This document shows, one piece after another, positions 18,931 to 27,221 of a stretch of DNA of 45,350 nucleotides. Origin of the DNA: Bacteroidaceae bacterium (GTDB lineage Bacteria > Bacteroidota > Bacteroidia > Bacteroidales > Bacteroidaceae). Within the stretch, counting starts at the first letter, position 1. Every line of letters begins with the position of its first letter. The notes beneath the pieces are model-generated. The model worked only from the letters and a program-made list of their open reading frames with translations. It was not told the origin of the DNA and made no database searches. The DNA is taken from NCBI GenBank assembly GCA_017617805.1, contig JAFZVN010000091.1, forward strand, positions 1 to 45,350. Reading direction: 5' to 3'. Position numbers and translations under genes: made by a program.

Positions 18931-19059
18931 CACGCAAATAACCAAACAAAGCAAAAGTAAAATGATCAATGGGAAGTTGTACTTCACCCCCCATTTGCAT
19001 CGACAACGACAACACATATATTATATAATAAGGATTACAAAAAAAGAGTTTTTTGAGAT

Positions 19060-19986
19060 ATGATTAACCGTACACTCATCCGTCTGAAAATCGTACAGCT
19101 CATGTACGCATTCTATCAGAATAGTGGTAAAAGCATAGACACAGCCGAAAAGGAACTCCTTTTCAGCCTCTCCAAAGCATACGATCTCTATAATTACATG
19201 CTCCTGCTCATGGTGAGCGTGGCTCGTTATGCCTTCCAGCAGGTGGAGCACAAGGAGCACATGAACAAGGTGGGACACATCGATGAAGTGGTGAGCCATC
19301 GCTTTGCCGACAACCAATTCACCTCTCAGTTGGAGATCAATCATCAGTTGCAGGAGTTTGTGGAGACGAAGAAGAAGACTTGGGACAATGACCTCGACTA
19401 CGTGAAGAAGCTCTACAATGACATCGTTCAGAGCGAATACTACAAAGAATACATGGCGAAGGACAAGGTCACCTATGCCGATGATCGCGAACTTTGGCGT
19501 AAGCTGTACAAGAACCTCGTCATGAAGGACGAGCGCATTGACGACATCCTTGAGGAGCAGAGCCTCTACTGGAACGATGATCGTGAGGTGGTGGACACGT
19601 TCGTGCTCAAGACCATCAAGCGTTTCTCTCCAGAGAGAGGTGCCAATCAGGAACTCGTGCCAGAATACAAGGACATCGAAGATCAGGAGTTTGCCACGCG
19701 TCTTTTCCGTCGTACCATCATGAACGACGAGTATTACCGCTCTCTGATTGGCAAGTGTGTGAAAAATTGGGAATTCAACCGCTTGGCCTACATGGATGTC
19801 ATCATTATGCAGATAGCGGTGGCAGAATTGCTCAGCTTCCCGCTGATTCCTATCTCTGTCACCATCAACGAATACGTGGAGATTGCTAAATACTACAGCA
19901 CACCCAAGAGTGCGGGCTATGTGAACGGCATCATCGACGCTGTGGCACAGATGCTCAAGAAAGAGCACATCCTGACCAAGGATTGA
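19060..19986 (+). CDS. nusB: Transcription antitermination protein NusB, long Bacteroidota form
   Basis: NusB with NusE binds boxA RNA in rRNA leader transcripts and prevents termination. The C-terminal 130 residues are the NusB fold (ATRLFRRTIMNDEYYRSLIG, NRLAYMDVIIMQIAVAELLS, PISVTINEYVEIAKYYSTPK). Residues 1-170 are an extension rich in charged helix that is usual in Bacteroidales homologues (308 residues here against about 140 in E. coli). Starts a plus-strand run with yajC, the YbbR gene and coaE. Confidence 0.92.
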   Translation: MINRTLIRLKIVQLMYAFYQNSGKSIDTAEKELLFSLSKAYDLYNYMLLLMVSVARYAFQQVEHKEHMNKVGHIDEVVSHRFADNQFTSQLEINHQLQEFVETKKKTWDNDLDYVKKLYNDIVQSEYYKEYMAKDKVTYADDRELWRKLYKNLVMKDERIDDILEEQSLYWNDDREVVDTFVLKTIKRFSPERGANQELVPEYKDIEDQEFATRLFRRTIMNDEYYRSLIGKCVKNWEFNRLAYMDVIIMQIAVAELLSFPLIPISVTINEYVEIAKYYSTPKSAGYVNGIIDAVAQMLKKEHILTKD

Positions 19987-20024
19987 TTTTATGAAATTTA
20001 ATCACAAAACAATACAATAAGACT

Positions 20025-20348
20025 ATGTTTACATTGATGCAGGCAGCACAAGGTGCTGCAAAAGGTGGCTTCGACTGGAGCATGATCATCATGATTGTGG
20101 CGATGTTCGCCATTGTCTATTTCTTCATGATCAGACCCCAGCGTAAGCGTCAGAAAGAGATTGAGAACTTCCGTAAGGGACTTACTATCGGCAGCAAGGT
20201 CATCACGGCCAGTGGCGTGTATGGAACAGTCAAGTCGCTCAACGAGGGTCAGCCTTATCTCACCATCGAGATTGCCAAGGGCGTGACTGTGCAAATTGAC
20301 CGCAACTACGTCTATGCCGAGGGAAGCCAGCAGCCCCAGCAGCAGTAA
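20025..20348 (+). CDS. yajC: Preprotein translocase subunit YajC
   Basis: Small membrane protein associated with SecDF. One transmembrane helix (MIIMIVAMFAIVYFFMIRPQ, residues 22-41) is followed by RKRQKEIENFRKGLTIGSKV and a small beta domain (ITASGVYGTVKSLNEGQ). The glutamine-rich tail is short. Length 107 is normal. Follows nusB after 38 bases. Confidence 0.93.
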   Translation: MFTLMQAAQGAAKGGFDWSMIIMIVAMFAIVYFFMIRPQRKRQKEIENFRKGLTIGSKVITASGVYGTVKSLNEGQPYLTIEIAKGVTVQIDRNYVYAEGSQQPQQQ

Positions 20349-20420
20349 GAGTTGAGAGTTTAGTGTTGAGGGTTTAGAGTTTAGAGTTGAGGGCTGAGCG
20401 TTAGGTTTTAGAGTGTACGC

Positions 20421-21401
20421 ATGTTGACCGACTTCACAAAAGTGATATTCAGAAGGTTGCGGTTGGTGAAAATCGACCGCGATTTTCTTGTGTTCCTCAT
20501 CTTCCTCGCTGTGTCCGTCATCTTCTGGTTCATGCAATCCATCCAGGAAACAACCGAGGTGTCTTTGCCTTACAGGCTGAAGATTGAGGATCTCCCCAAG
20601 GATGTGGTCTATACCAGCAATATGCCCTCTGAAATCAACGTCACCTACACCAGTAAGGGGTGGAACGCCTTCTACTACAAGTTCCTGCTCAACGACAGCT
20701 ACGAAATGTCCATCCCCTTCAAGGAGATCAACCAAAAGTCGGGCAAAATCGTCATCGACGCCAACGTGCTCAAACGTGCTGTCATGAAGAACAAGCTGCA
20801 GGGTATGACCTTCAAGGGCACCACCCCCAGCAAGATTGAAGTCTATTACTCCAACGGACAGCACAAGCGCGTGCCTGTCATCTTCAATGGACGCATTAGT
20901 ACCACCGCTGGGCGCTACCTGTGTGGCACCTTGCTTCATCCCGATTCGGTCGATATTTATGCCCCCAAGCACATCTATGGCAGCATCAACAAAGTGAAGA
21001 CCGAAAACTTCACCTTCAACGAGTTGGAGGACACGCTTCACACACGGCTGGCACTCCTCGTGCCACGTGGTGCCAAAGCCATTCCCGACTCCATCGATGC
21101 AGAGATATGCGTGGACATCTTCACCGACAAGACCCTGCAAGTGCCTATCTATAGCGAGAATGTGCCCCACAACAAGATCATGCGCACCTTTCCGCTCAAG
21201 GCTACCGTTACCTTCCTTGTCAGTGCCACCCTCTACGAGTCCATCACTCCCAGCGACTTCCTGCTCGTGGTTGACTACAACGAGGCCACCGCTGGCTCCA
21301 AACGCTGTAAGCTCTACATCCGTCAGCAGCCAGAGCACATCCGCCATCTGCGTGTCTTGCCTGAGAACGTCGAATACGTCATAGAACAATCTACAGAATG
21401 A
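20421..21401 (+). CDS. YbbR-domain membrane-anchored protein
   Basis: 326 residues with one N-terminal transmembrane segment (FLVFLIFLAVSVIFWFMQSI, residues 24-43) and an extracytoplasmic part with YbbR-like repeats (LPYRLKIEDLPKDVVYTSNM; VPIYSENVPHNKIMRTFPLK). In other phyla YbbR proteins (CdaR) regulate the diadenylate cyclase CdaA, but no cdaA is visible here. Its end overlaps the coaE start by four bases (ATGA), so the two are coupled. A T/G repeat fills the gap to yajC. Confidence 0.85.
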   Translation: MLTDFTKVIFRRLRLVKIDRDFLVFLIFLAVSVIFWFMQSIQETTEVSLPYRLKIEDLPKDVVYTSNMPSEINVTYTSKGWNAFYYKFLLNDSYEMSIPFKEINQKSGKIVIDANVLKRAVMKNKLQGMTFKGTTPSKIEVYYSNGQHKRVPVIFNGRISTTAGRYLCGTLLHPDSVDIYAPKHIYGSINKVKTENFTFNELEDTLHTRLALLVPRGAKAIPDSIDAEICVDIFTDKTLQVPIYSENVPHNKIMRTFPLKATVTFLVSATLYESITPSDFLLVVDYNEATAGSKRCKLYIRQQPEHIRHLRVLPENVEYVIEQSTE

Positions 21402-21985
21402 CACGCATCGGCATCACAGGAGGCATTGGCAGCGGCAAGACCTACGTCTGCCATCTGCTTCAGCAACGCGGCATCCCCGTCTATCATTGCGATGACGAAG
21501 CCAAGCGGCTCATGACACAGAGCACCACCATTCGCAAACAGCTCAGCCAGCTCATTGGCAACGACATATATATAAATAATGAGTTGAACAAACCTCGCAT
21601 CGCAGCGTTCCTCTTTGCCAATGAGGACAATGCCGCTCAAGTCAACGCCATCGTCCATCCTGTTGTCCGACAAGACTTCCTCCGATGGACAAAACGGCAA
21701 CACAGCCCCATCGTCGTTCAGGAGTGCGCCCTCCTCTTCGAGTCAGGATTTCAAGACACCGTCGATGTCACCGTCGAAGTCTTTGCTCCCCACGACCTGC
21801 GGCTCCAACGAGCCATCCAGCGCGACCACGCCACAGCTGAGCAAATCCAAGCTCGAATGGCACAGCAGATGGATGAGGACGAGAAACGTCAACGTGCCGA
21901 CTTCTGTATTCTCAACGACGGCACCGACCTCGAAACGCAACTCGACCAATTGCTCCATGAAATCGAAAGAATTTCCTCCAAATAG
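21398..21985 (+). CDS. coaE: Dephospho-CoA kinase
   Basis: Last step of coenzyme A synthesis: phosphorylates the 3'-OH of dephospho-CoA. The P-loop GITGGIGSGKTYVC is at residues 5-18, VYHCDDEAKRLM near residue 29 is the CoA-binding aspartate region, and IVVQECALLFESGF is the CoaE signature. Length 195 is normal. Its ATG lies within the stop of the YbbR gene. Confidence 0.94.
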   Translation: MTRIGITGGIGSGKTYVCHLLQQRGIPVYHCDDEAKRLMTQSTTIRKQLSQLIGNDIYINNELNKPRIAAFLFANEDNAAQVNAIVHPVVRQDFLRWTKRQHSPIVVQECALLFESGFQDTVDVTVEVFAPHDLRLQRAIQRDHATAEQIQARMAQQMDEDEKRQRADFCILNDGTDLETQLDQLLHEIERISSK

Positions 21986-22025
21986 TAAATTATAAATTGT
22001 AAATTGTAAAATTGTAAATATAATC

Positions 22026-22472
22026 ATGATCAAGAAAATTCTCGCCATCTCAGGCAAACCAGGGCTTTACAAGCTCATCTCACGAGGCAACAAGAGCCTT
22101 ATCGTGGAAACCGTCGATGAACAGAAGAAGCGCATTCCAGCCTTCGGAGCCGACCGCGTTGTATCCCTCGGCGACATCTCCATTTACACCAACGATGACG
22201 GCGAAGTGAGCCTCGCTTCCGTCTTCGAGTCCATCAAGCAGAACTACGGCGACAAGCCCCTCGACCTCTCTCCCAAGAAGGCCTCGCAGGATGACATCAT
22301 CGCCTTCTTCGCTAAGGTGTTGCCCAACTACGACACCGACCGTGTTCGTGTCTCCGACATGCGCAAGGTGCTCGCTTGGTACAACATCCTCACCGCCGAC
22401 GGCATCACCGACTTTGTCAGCAATGGCGAAGAGACCACCGAAGAAGAAGGTCCTGCACCATTGGAGAAGTAA
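22026..22472 (+). CDS. DUF5606-type protein
   Basis: 148 residues. ILAISGKPGLYKLISRGNKS at the N-terminus, followed by a small barrel-like beta region and VLPNYDTDRVRVSDMRKVLA near residue 100, match a conserved Bacteroidota family (DUF5606). Function unknown. The last residues are acidic. It follows coaE after 40 bases and is closed by a strong terminator, so it is probably the end of the nusB-coaE transcript. Confidence 0.8.
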   Translation: MIKKILAISGKPGLYKLISRGNKSLIVETVDEQKKRIPAFGADRVVSLGDISIYTNDDGEVSLASVFESIKQNYGDKPLDLSPKKASQDDIIAFFAKVLPNYDTDRVRVSDMRKVLAWYNILTADGITDFVSNGEETTEEEGPAPLEK

Positions 22473-22492
22473 ATCACACTCCCAAGATAACG

Positions 22493-22527
22493 AAAGAAGA
22501 GCATCCGACCCTTGGATGCTCTTCTTT
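22493..22527 (+). terminator. Strong intrinsic terminator after the DUF5606 gene
   Basis: AAGAAGAGCATCC and GGATGCTCTTCTT pair over thirteen positions around a 7-base loop and run into TTTTGCTT. The palindrome makes it bidirectional in principle. Confidence 0.85.
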
Positions 22528-22969
22528 TGCTTCAATCTTGTTGACTCCCAATAACGCACCTCTGCTGAGCAATAACCCAGCGTTATTGGAGGAGACCATC
22601 TCCATAGCAACAAAAAACGCCTCGCACGATTTGAGCATTGTTAAGAGGCTTGGCGAGATGCTTGCCCCCCCGACCCCCCGAAGGGGGAGGGCTGACGCAG
22701 CGTCTGATGGCTCCTTCGCTTCCTTCTGAAGCTTGGAAAAACAATAATTGGCTACGCCGAGCTAAAGGTTGCCAATCATTGCCAAAAATTGACTTCGTCG
22801 AGCTAAAGGTTGGTTCCAAAAATAATTATTGGACAAAATTATTGAAAATTGTTGGTGATTATTGTTTTTCGAGACACCGAAGGTGTTGAGAGCGATTAAG
22901 GTTATCGTTAAGGTTAAGGTTATCGCATTGACCATCAACCATCGAAAAGTACGGAAGTAAAAGCATTTA
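22528..22969. repeat. Gene-free stretch filled with several repeat types
   Basis: About 440 bases without a gene. In order: an inverted repeat CCAATAACGC/GCGTTATTGG (22548-22557 and 22580-22589); a small GGAGA-CCA-TCTCC hairpin (22591-22603); a C/G palindromic repeat (22665-22691); two GAGCTAAAGGTT elements (22759-22770 and 22800-22811), the first between ATTGGC and GCCAAT; AATTATTG words; and GGTTATCGTTAAGG repeats (22900-22925). No reading frame here resembles a protein. Confidence 0.6.
22665..22691. repeat. C/G-rich palindromic repeat, intergenic copy
   Basis: CCCCCCGACCCCCCGAAGG followed by GGGAGGG. This is the clearest intergenic copy of the repeat that is also found inside the HAD and YfiH-type genes. 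Confidence 0.7.
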
Positions 22970-23001
22970 TTTGCGTATGTGGAAAAACAATTGTAACTTT
23001 G
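22970..23001 (+). promoter_or_regulatory. Full Bacteroidota promoter for the Nudix gene
   Basis: TTTG at 22970-22973 and TAACTTTG at 22994-23001 with 20 bases between them fit the -33/-7 consensus. Transcription would begin near 23005. Confidence 0.75.
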
Positions 23002-23015
23002 CATTCGAAATATAA

Positions 23016-23696
23016 ATGTTTATCTCGCTATTTTTCATGGTCGCATTTCTGCTTGGTAACGCCGAGGGTCTTAGGACTGGCGTGACGATGCAGATGAGGG
23101 AGGGTGTCAGGACATCATCCCAGATGGAAATGGTGACCGATGAGGATAGCATCAATCGTGAAGAGATGGAAGAAATGATGTATCAGTACAAGTATCCGCA
23201 TCCAAGCGTGACGACGGATTGTGTGATTTTGGGATTTGACGGCAAGGAGGTGAATGTGTTGCTTATTGAGCGACGTTTCGACCCCTACAAAGGGTGTTGG
23301 GCATTCCCAGGCGGCTTTTTGGAAATAGATGAGTCGGCTGAGGATGGTGCCAGACGCGAACTGATGGAAGAGACGGGGCTGACAACAGCAATGGTGAGGC
23401 AGTTTCATGCCTTTTCGGCTCCTGACAGAGACCCTCGCGAACGGGTGCTGACGATTGCCTATTATTCGGTGATTAGATTGAGTGAGGTGAAGGGTATGGA
23501 CGATGCCAAGCAGGCGAAGTGGTTCCCATTGAGCGCTGTGCCTAAGCAGCTGGCATTTGACCATGCCGAGATGCTGCGTGTGGCACTGGAGGAGATCAGC
23601 AAGGAAATCCGTTTGCAGACGCAGGTGTGGAAGGAAATGACGAAGGATTTCACGAAGGAGGAAGTGGAAAGGATTGAAAAAGAGTTGAGAGTTTAG
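23016..23696 (+). CDS. Nudix hydrolase
   Basis: Hydrolyses a nucleoside diphosphate linked to some other group. The Nudix box is complete: GGFLEIDESAEDGARRELME then ETGL, with the REL..EE glutamates that bind metal. YPHPSVTTDCVILGFDGKEV before it is typical of a Bacteroidota ADP-ribose-pyrophosphatase-like or NrtR-like subgroup. The start is uncertain: ATG 23016 gives 226 residues with an atypical hydrophobic beginning and only a 10-base leader, while ATG 23166 or 23175 would give the usual MYQYKYPHP beginning. The C-terminal 25 residues are a charged helix. Substrate unknown. Confidence 0.88.
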   Translation: MFISLFFMVAFLLGNAEGLRTGVTMQMREGVRTSSQMEMVTDEDSINREEMEEMMYQYKYPHPSVTTDCVILGFDGKEVNVLLIERRFDPYKGCWAFPGGFLEIDESAEDGARRELMEETGLTTAMVRQFHAFSAPDRDPRERVLTIAYYSVIRLSEVKGMDDAKQAKWFPLSAVPKQLAFDHAEMLRVALEEISKEIRLQTQVWKEMTKDFTKEEVERIEKELRV

Positions 23697-23750
23697 GGTT
23701 GAGAGTTTAGGGTTGAGAGTTTAGGGTTTAGAGTTTAGAGTTTGTGCTGA

Positions 23751-24530
23751 ATGGAAAGGAAAGAGATAGCAGCGGCAATTGAGAAATACCTGGCAGAGAA
23801 GGGCTTGGATAGGATGGATTTGAAGGCCGTCATGTTCGATATGGATGGGGTGTTGTTCGACTCGATGAAGAACCATGCCCGTTGCTGGCATGAGACGATG
23901 GCGCATTTCGGATTGGATTTGCCTGAGTGGGAGGCGTACATGCATGAGGGACGCACAGGGGCTGGCACCATCAATCTGGTGTCGATGCGTCAGCGTGGAC
24001 ATGAGGCCACGGAAGAGGAGATACACAATATATATAAATATAAGAGCGAACTGTTCAATCAATGTCCCAAGGCGGAACGGATGCCCGGGGCGTATGAGTT
24101 GCTGGTGAAGGTGAAAGCGAGTGGGGTAGTGCCGATGGTGGTGACGGGCAGTGGTCAGGTGACGCTCCTCGATCGATTGAACAGGAACTTCCCCGACATC
24201 TTCAAGAAGGAACTGATGGTGACAGCTTTCGATGTGAAGTATGGAAAGCCCAATCCTGAGCCATATCTGATGGGAATGGAAAAGTTCAGAAAAGCCCCCC
24301 AGCCCCCAAAGGGGGAGGGAGACCTTTCGGCTGGTTCTTTCATTGTGGTGGAGAATGCCCCTCTGGGTGTTCAGGCTGGTGTGGCGGCTGGGGTGTTCAC
24401 CATTGCTGTGAATACGGGGCCATTACCCGATGAAGCGCTATTGAGTCAAGGGGCAAACCTGCTGTTCCATTCGATGCAGGAGTTGTGTGACGAATGGGAG
24501 GTTTTGGTGGGAGAATTGAAGAACCTTTAG
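23751..24530 (+). CDS. HAD-superfamily phosphatase (beta-phosphoglucomutase-like), with a repeat-derived insertion
   Basis: HAD subfamily IA hydrolase. Motif I is VMFDMDGVLFDSM (residues 27-39), motif II is VVTGSGQ, motif III lies in VKYGKPNPEPYLMGM, and motif IV is in FIVVENAPLGVQAG. Between motifs III and IV the segment FRKAPQPPKGEGDLSAGSF is encoded by a C/G palindromic repeat (24294-24320) and is longer than the usual loop here. The last codons and the stop are part of a GAGCTAAAGGTT element in inverted orientation. It could be a phosphoglucomutase or a sugar-phosphate phosphatase; I cannot choose. Confidence 0.88.
   Translation: MERKEIAAAIEKYLAEKGLDRMDLKAVMFDMDGVLFDSMKNHARCWHETMAHFGLDLPEWEAYMHEGRTGAGTINLVSMRQRGHEATEEEIHNIYKYKSELFNQCPKAERMPGAYELLVKVKASGVVPMVVTGSGQVTLLDRLNRNFPDIFKKELMVTAFDVKYGKPNPEPYLMGMEKFRKAPQPPKGEGDLSAGSFIVVENAPLGVQAGVAAGVFTIAVNTGPLPDEALLSQGANLLFHSMQELCDEWEVLVGELKNL
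24294..24320. repeat. C/G-rich palindromic repeat inside the HAD gene
   Basis: GCCCCCCAGCCCCCAAAGGG followed by GGAGGGA. Translated in frame as APQPPKGEG. Its near-identity to the intergenic copy at 22665 indicates that a mobile or duplicating repeat entered the gene. Confidence 0.75.
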
Positions 24531-24567
24531 CTCAACGTAGTTAATTGAAGAATTGAAGGATTGAAGT

Positions 24568-25290
24568 TTAGTCTTTCCTCATGATTCCGTTGATGATGCG
24601 GCCGTTGAAGTGGCGGCGAGCGGAGAAGAAGCGGTCGTAGTTTGTATAGGTGTCGATGCCTGAGACGTGGATGTGCTCAGGGTTGACGCCTTTTTCGATG
24701 AGTTGCAGACGATTGCACTCCCAGAGGTTGATGTGCCATTTAGACCCTTCCCCGTAATGGGGAGGGAGCCCATGCGGGGTGTTGGAATGCATGGGGGGAT
24801 AGCGTTTCGCGAGTTTGTCCATGGGAAAACCAGCCTCTGCGAAGAGGTCATAAACTTCATCACCTACCTCGAAACTCTCTGGGCCAATGCCTGGACCAAT
24901 GATGGCATGGAGATGTTCGGCAGAGGTGCCGTAGGTCTCTCTGAGCAAATCAATGTTGCTCTCCACGATGCGTCGCTGTGTGCCTTTCCATCCGGCATGG
25001 ACTGCTGAAACGATGTGGGTCGTGTCATCCCAAAGAAGAACGGGAATGCAATCAGCTGTTCTGACACAGATGCAGACATTGGAAATGTTCGTGGAAAGGG
25101 CATCGACACCATCCAGGGAAAGAGCCTGCTCAAGGGGATTCTTGTTCAGGAACTCTTCGTCGATGATGACGGTTTGCGTCTCATGCGTCTGATGGAGCGG
25201 CATGAGGAGCCGAGGTATGTCGATAGAAACACCGCCATCTCTTGTGGTGGAGAAGGCGGTGATGTTTTGTGGTGTATCGTAGATTAACAT
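24568..25290 (-). CDS. YfiH/PgeF-family multicopper-like purine nucleoside phosphorylase
   Basis: Formerly called polyphenol oxidase or laccase domain; characterised members act on purine nucleosides and one role is peptidoglycan editing. The metal-binding residues are visible in VCICVRTADCIPVLLWD (cysteine) and SAVHAGWKGTQRRIVE (histidine), with IIGPGIGPESFEVGDEV after them. The C-terminal part KWHINLWECNRLQLIEKGV follows the family. The stretch PPMHSNTPHGLPPHYGEGS before it is encoded by a C/G palindromic repeat and is longer than usual. Length 240. Downstream of obg on the same strand. Confidence 0.88.
   Translation of the reverse strand: MLIYDTPQNITAFSTTRDGGVSIDIPRLLMPLHQTHETQTVIIDEEFLNKNPLEQALSLDGVDALSTNISNVCICVRTADCIPVLLWDDTTHIVSAVHAGWKGTQRRIVESNIDLLRETYGTSAEHLHAIIGPGIGPESFEVGDEVYDLFAEAGFPMDKLAKRYPPMHSNTPHGLPPHYGEGSKWHINLWECNRLQLIEKGVNPEHIHVSGIDTYTNYDRFFSARRHFNGRIINGIMRKD
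24744..24770. repeat. C/G-rich palindromic repeat inside the YfiH-type gene
   Basis: ACCCTTCCCCGTAATGGGGA followed by GGGAGCC. It matches the repeat family in arm composition and the GGAGGG end but has a different centre, so it is an older or divergent copy. Confidence 0.55.
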
Positions 25291-25308
25291 GAATGGACAA
25301 TCAATAAT

Positions 25309-26493
25309 TTATTCTTCATACTCAAAATCTTCGAGGTCTTCGATGTCTTCCTCGTCAAGATATTCAATGTCCTCTTCCTCGGGAATGTCCTCACCCCAGC
25401 CTTCATCATCGTCTTCGGCGATGTCATCCATGTAGGCGAAGGTCTTGGTGGCGTGGATGATGGACTCTTGGGTGTTGATGGCAGCGATCTTGTTGCTTTC
25501 GCTGTTCATCTCGCGCCAGAGCGTATCCTTGAGTTCTTGCAGACCTTGCTGGGCCACAGAACTGATAAAGAGGACGGGAATGTCGTCGGGCAGTCCTTCA
25601 CGCAGCATTTCCTTCAGTTCCTCATCTTGACCAAGGAGGTCACACTTGGTGATGGCCAGCACCCGTCCCTTGTCGAGAAGGTCGGGGTTGAATTGTGCCA
25701 GCTCATTGAGCAGCACATCATATTCGTGGCGTATGTCCTCGGTATCAGCTGGCACCATGAAGAGCAGTAGAGAATTGCGCTCGATATGACGCAGGAACCG
25801 AAGTCCCAATCCACGTCCCTCGCTGGCTCCCTCGATGATGCCTGGGATGTCGGCAATGACGAATGAACGTCCATCACGATAAGACACAATACCCAAGGAT
25901 GGTTCGAGGGTGGTGAAGGGGTAGTTGTCAATTTTTGGCTTGGCAGACGAGATGGCATTGACGAGGGTGGATTTTCCTGCATTGGGAAATCCCACGAGAC
26001 CCACATCGGCCAAAAGCTTCAGCTCGAGGATGAAGGAGCGCTCCTGCATCGGCTCACCTGGCTGTGCATAACGTGGTGCCTTGTTGGTGGCGGTAGCAAA
26101 GTTGAAATTGCCCAATCCACCACGTCCCCCTTTCAAGAGGATGACCTCCTGCTCGTGTTCTGTCACGTCGCAGATGTACTCACCAGTCTCAGCATCATAC
26201 ACGGCTGTGCCACATGGCACCTCGATATAAGCGTTGGCTCCTTGCTTGCCTGTCGATTTGTTCTTCGACCCATTACCACCATGTTCCGCCTGAATGTGAC
26301 GGTCGTAACGCAGATGGAGCAATGTCCAGTAGTTGCGGTTGCCACGCAGAATCACGTGACCACCACGACCACCATTGCCTCCGTCGGGACCTCCCTTGGG
26401 CAGATATTTCGCACGGTGCATGTGGGTGGAACCGCGTCCACCACGACCCGAACGGCAATAGATTTTGACGTAATCTATGAAGTTGGAATCCAT
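25309..26493 (-). CDS. obg: GTPase Obg
   Basis: Ribosome-associated GTPase needed for 50S maturation. Residues 1-160 form the glycine-rich Obg fold ([35 protein letters not shown]). The G domain has G1 [12 protein letters not shown]3 DIPGIIEGA and G4 TKCD. The C-terminal 45 residues are strongly acidic, common for Bacteroidota Obg and probably unstructured. Length 394. It sits between adk and the YfiH-type gene, 18 bases before the latter. Confidence 0.95.
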   Translation of the reverse strand: MDSNFIDYVKIYCRSGRGGRGSTHMHRAKYLPKGGPDGGNGGRGGHVILRGNRNYWTLLHLRYDRHIQAEHGGNGSKNKSTGKQGANAYIEVPCGTAVYDAETGEYICDVTEHEQEVILLKGGRGGLGNFNFATATNKAPRYAQPGEPMQERSFILELKLLADVGLVGFPNAGKSTLVNAISSAKPKIDNYPFTTLEPSLGIVSYRDGRSFVIADIPGIIEGASEGRGLGLRFLRHIERNSLLLFMVPADTEDIRHEYDVLLNELAQFNPDLLDKGRVLAITKCDLLGQDEELKEMLREGLPDDIPVLFISSVAQQGLQELKDTLWREMNSESNKIAAINTQESIIHATKTFAYMDDIAEDDDEGWGEDIPEEEDIEYLDEEDIEDLEDFEYEE

Positions 26494-26519
26494 AGTTGTT
26501 TAGAGAGTGGAAAGTGAAG

Positions 26520-26589
26520 AGTGAAAAGTGAAAAATCTATTTTACCTGTCATCCGGATGGTTGGTAACTTAGATTTTTCACTTTTCACT
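26520..26589. repeat. Long perfect inverted repeat between adk and obg
   Basis: Arms at 26520-26538 and 26571-26589 are 19-base perfect complements (AGTGAAAAGTGAAAAATCT) around a 32-base centre that itself contains ATCCGGAT. Arm flanks continue as degenerate AAGTGAA words. It could be an RNA hairpin between adk and obg or an element with inverted ends. Confidence 0.85.
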
Positions 26590-26598
26590 TTTCGTTTT

Positions 26599-27171
26599 TC
26601 ACTTTAATTGATCGAGGAAAGCGAAAATCTCACCTACCATCACATCCTTGGAACCCTTCCAAGTGAAGGTGTTGCGGATGCCCTCCTGCTCGAACCATTT
26701 GGAGAGAGGTTCGGTCTGCTTGTGATAGACTTCGAAACGCTTCTTGATGGTCTCTTCATTGTCATCAGCACGGCCTTGTTCCTTGGCACGCTTCAGAAGA
26801 CGGGCAAGAAGAGTTTCCTCATCGACGATGAGTTCAATCATCACACCCATGTCGTGCTTGCGTTCGGCAAGCATCTTCTTGAGTGCTTCAGCCTGAGCGA
26901 TGGTGCGTGGGAATCCGTCGAAGATGACACCCTTGCCTGCTGGCAGGGCATCGTATGTCTTGGCGAGGATGTCAATCATCAGCTCATCAGGAATGAGCTG
27001 ACCATTGTCAATGTATCCTTTGGCAATCTTGCCGAGTTCTGTACCATTTTTGATTTCACTGCGGAGCACATCGCCTGTAGAGATATGCCCCATGCCGTAG
27101 CGTTCAACGATTTCGTCGCTGTAGGTGCCTTTGCCTGAACCAGGGGCACCAAAGATAATGATATTCTTCAT
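26599..27171 (-). CDS. adk: Adenylate kinase
   Basis: Interconverts AMP, ATP and ADP. MKNIIIFGAPGSGKGTYSDE has the P-loop at the N-terminus, GVIFDGFPRTIAQAEAL is the AMP-binding signature, and the LID segment (RAKEQGRADDNEETIKKRFE) is short and lacks zinc cysteines. I start at the ATG at 27171, giving 190 residues; upstream codons in frame are antisense-like readings of the hpt 3' end. hpt lies 50 bases upstream on the same strand, so purine salvage and adenylate balance appear cotranscribed. Confidence 0.95.
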   Translation of the reverse strand: MKNIIIFGAPGSGKGTYSDEIVERYGMGHISTGDVLRSEIKNGTELGKIAKGYIDNGQLIPDELMIDILAKTYDALPAGKGVIFDGFPRTIAQAEALKKMLAERKHDMGVMIELIVDEETLLARLLKRAKEQGRADDNEETIKKRFEVYHKQTEPLSKWFEQEGIRNTFTWKGSKDVMVGEIFAFLDQLK

Positions 27172-27221
27172 TTTCGTGTTATGGTTATTGTTGTTGTGTG
27201 ATTTAGCTGTTGAGTGGGTTT

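Noticed and set aside
22591-22603. GGAGACCATCTCC hairpin as an extra copy of the array hairpin
   Set aside because: Same loop and stem length but different stem bases, and none of the remaining repeat sequence is present.
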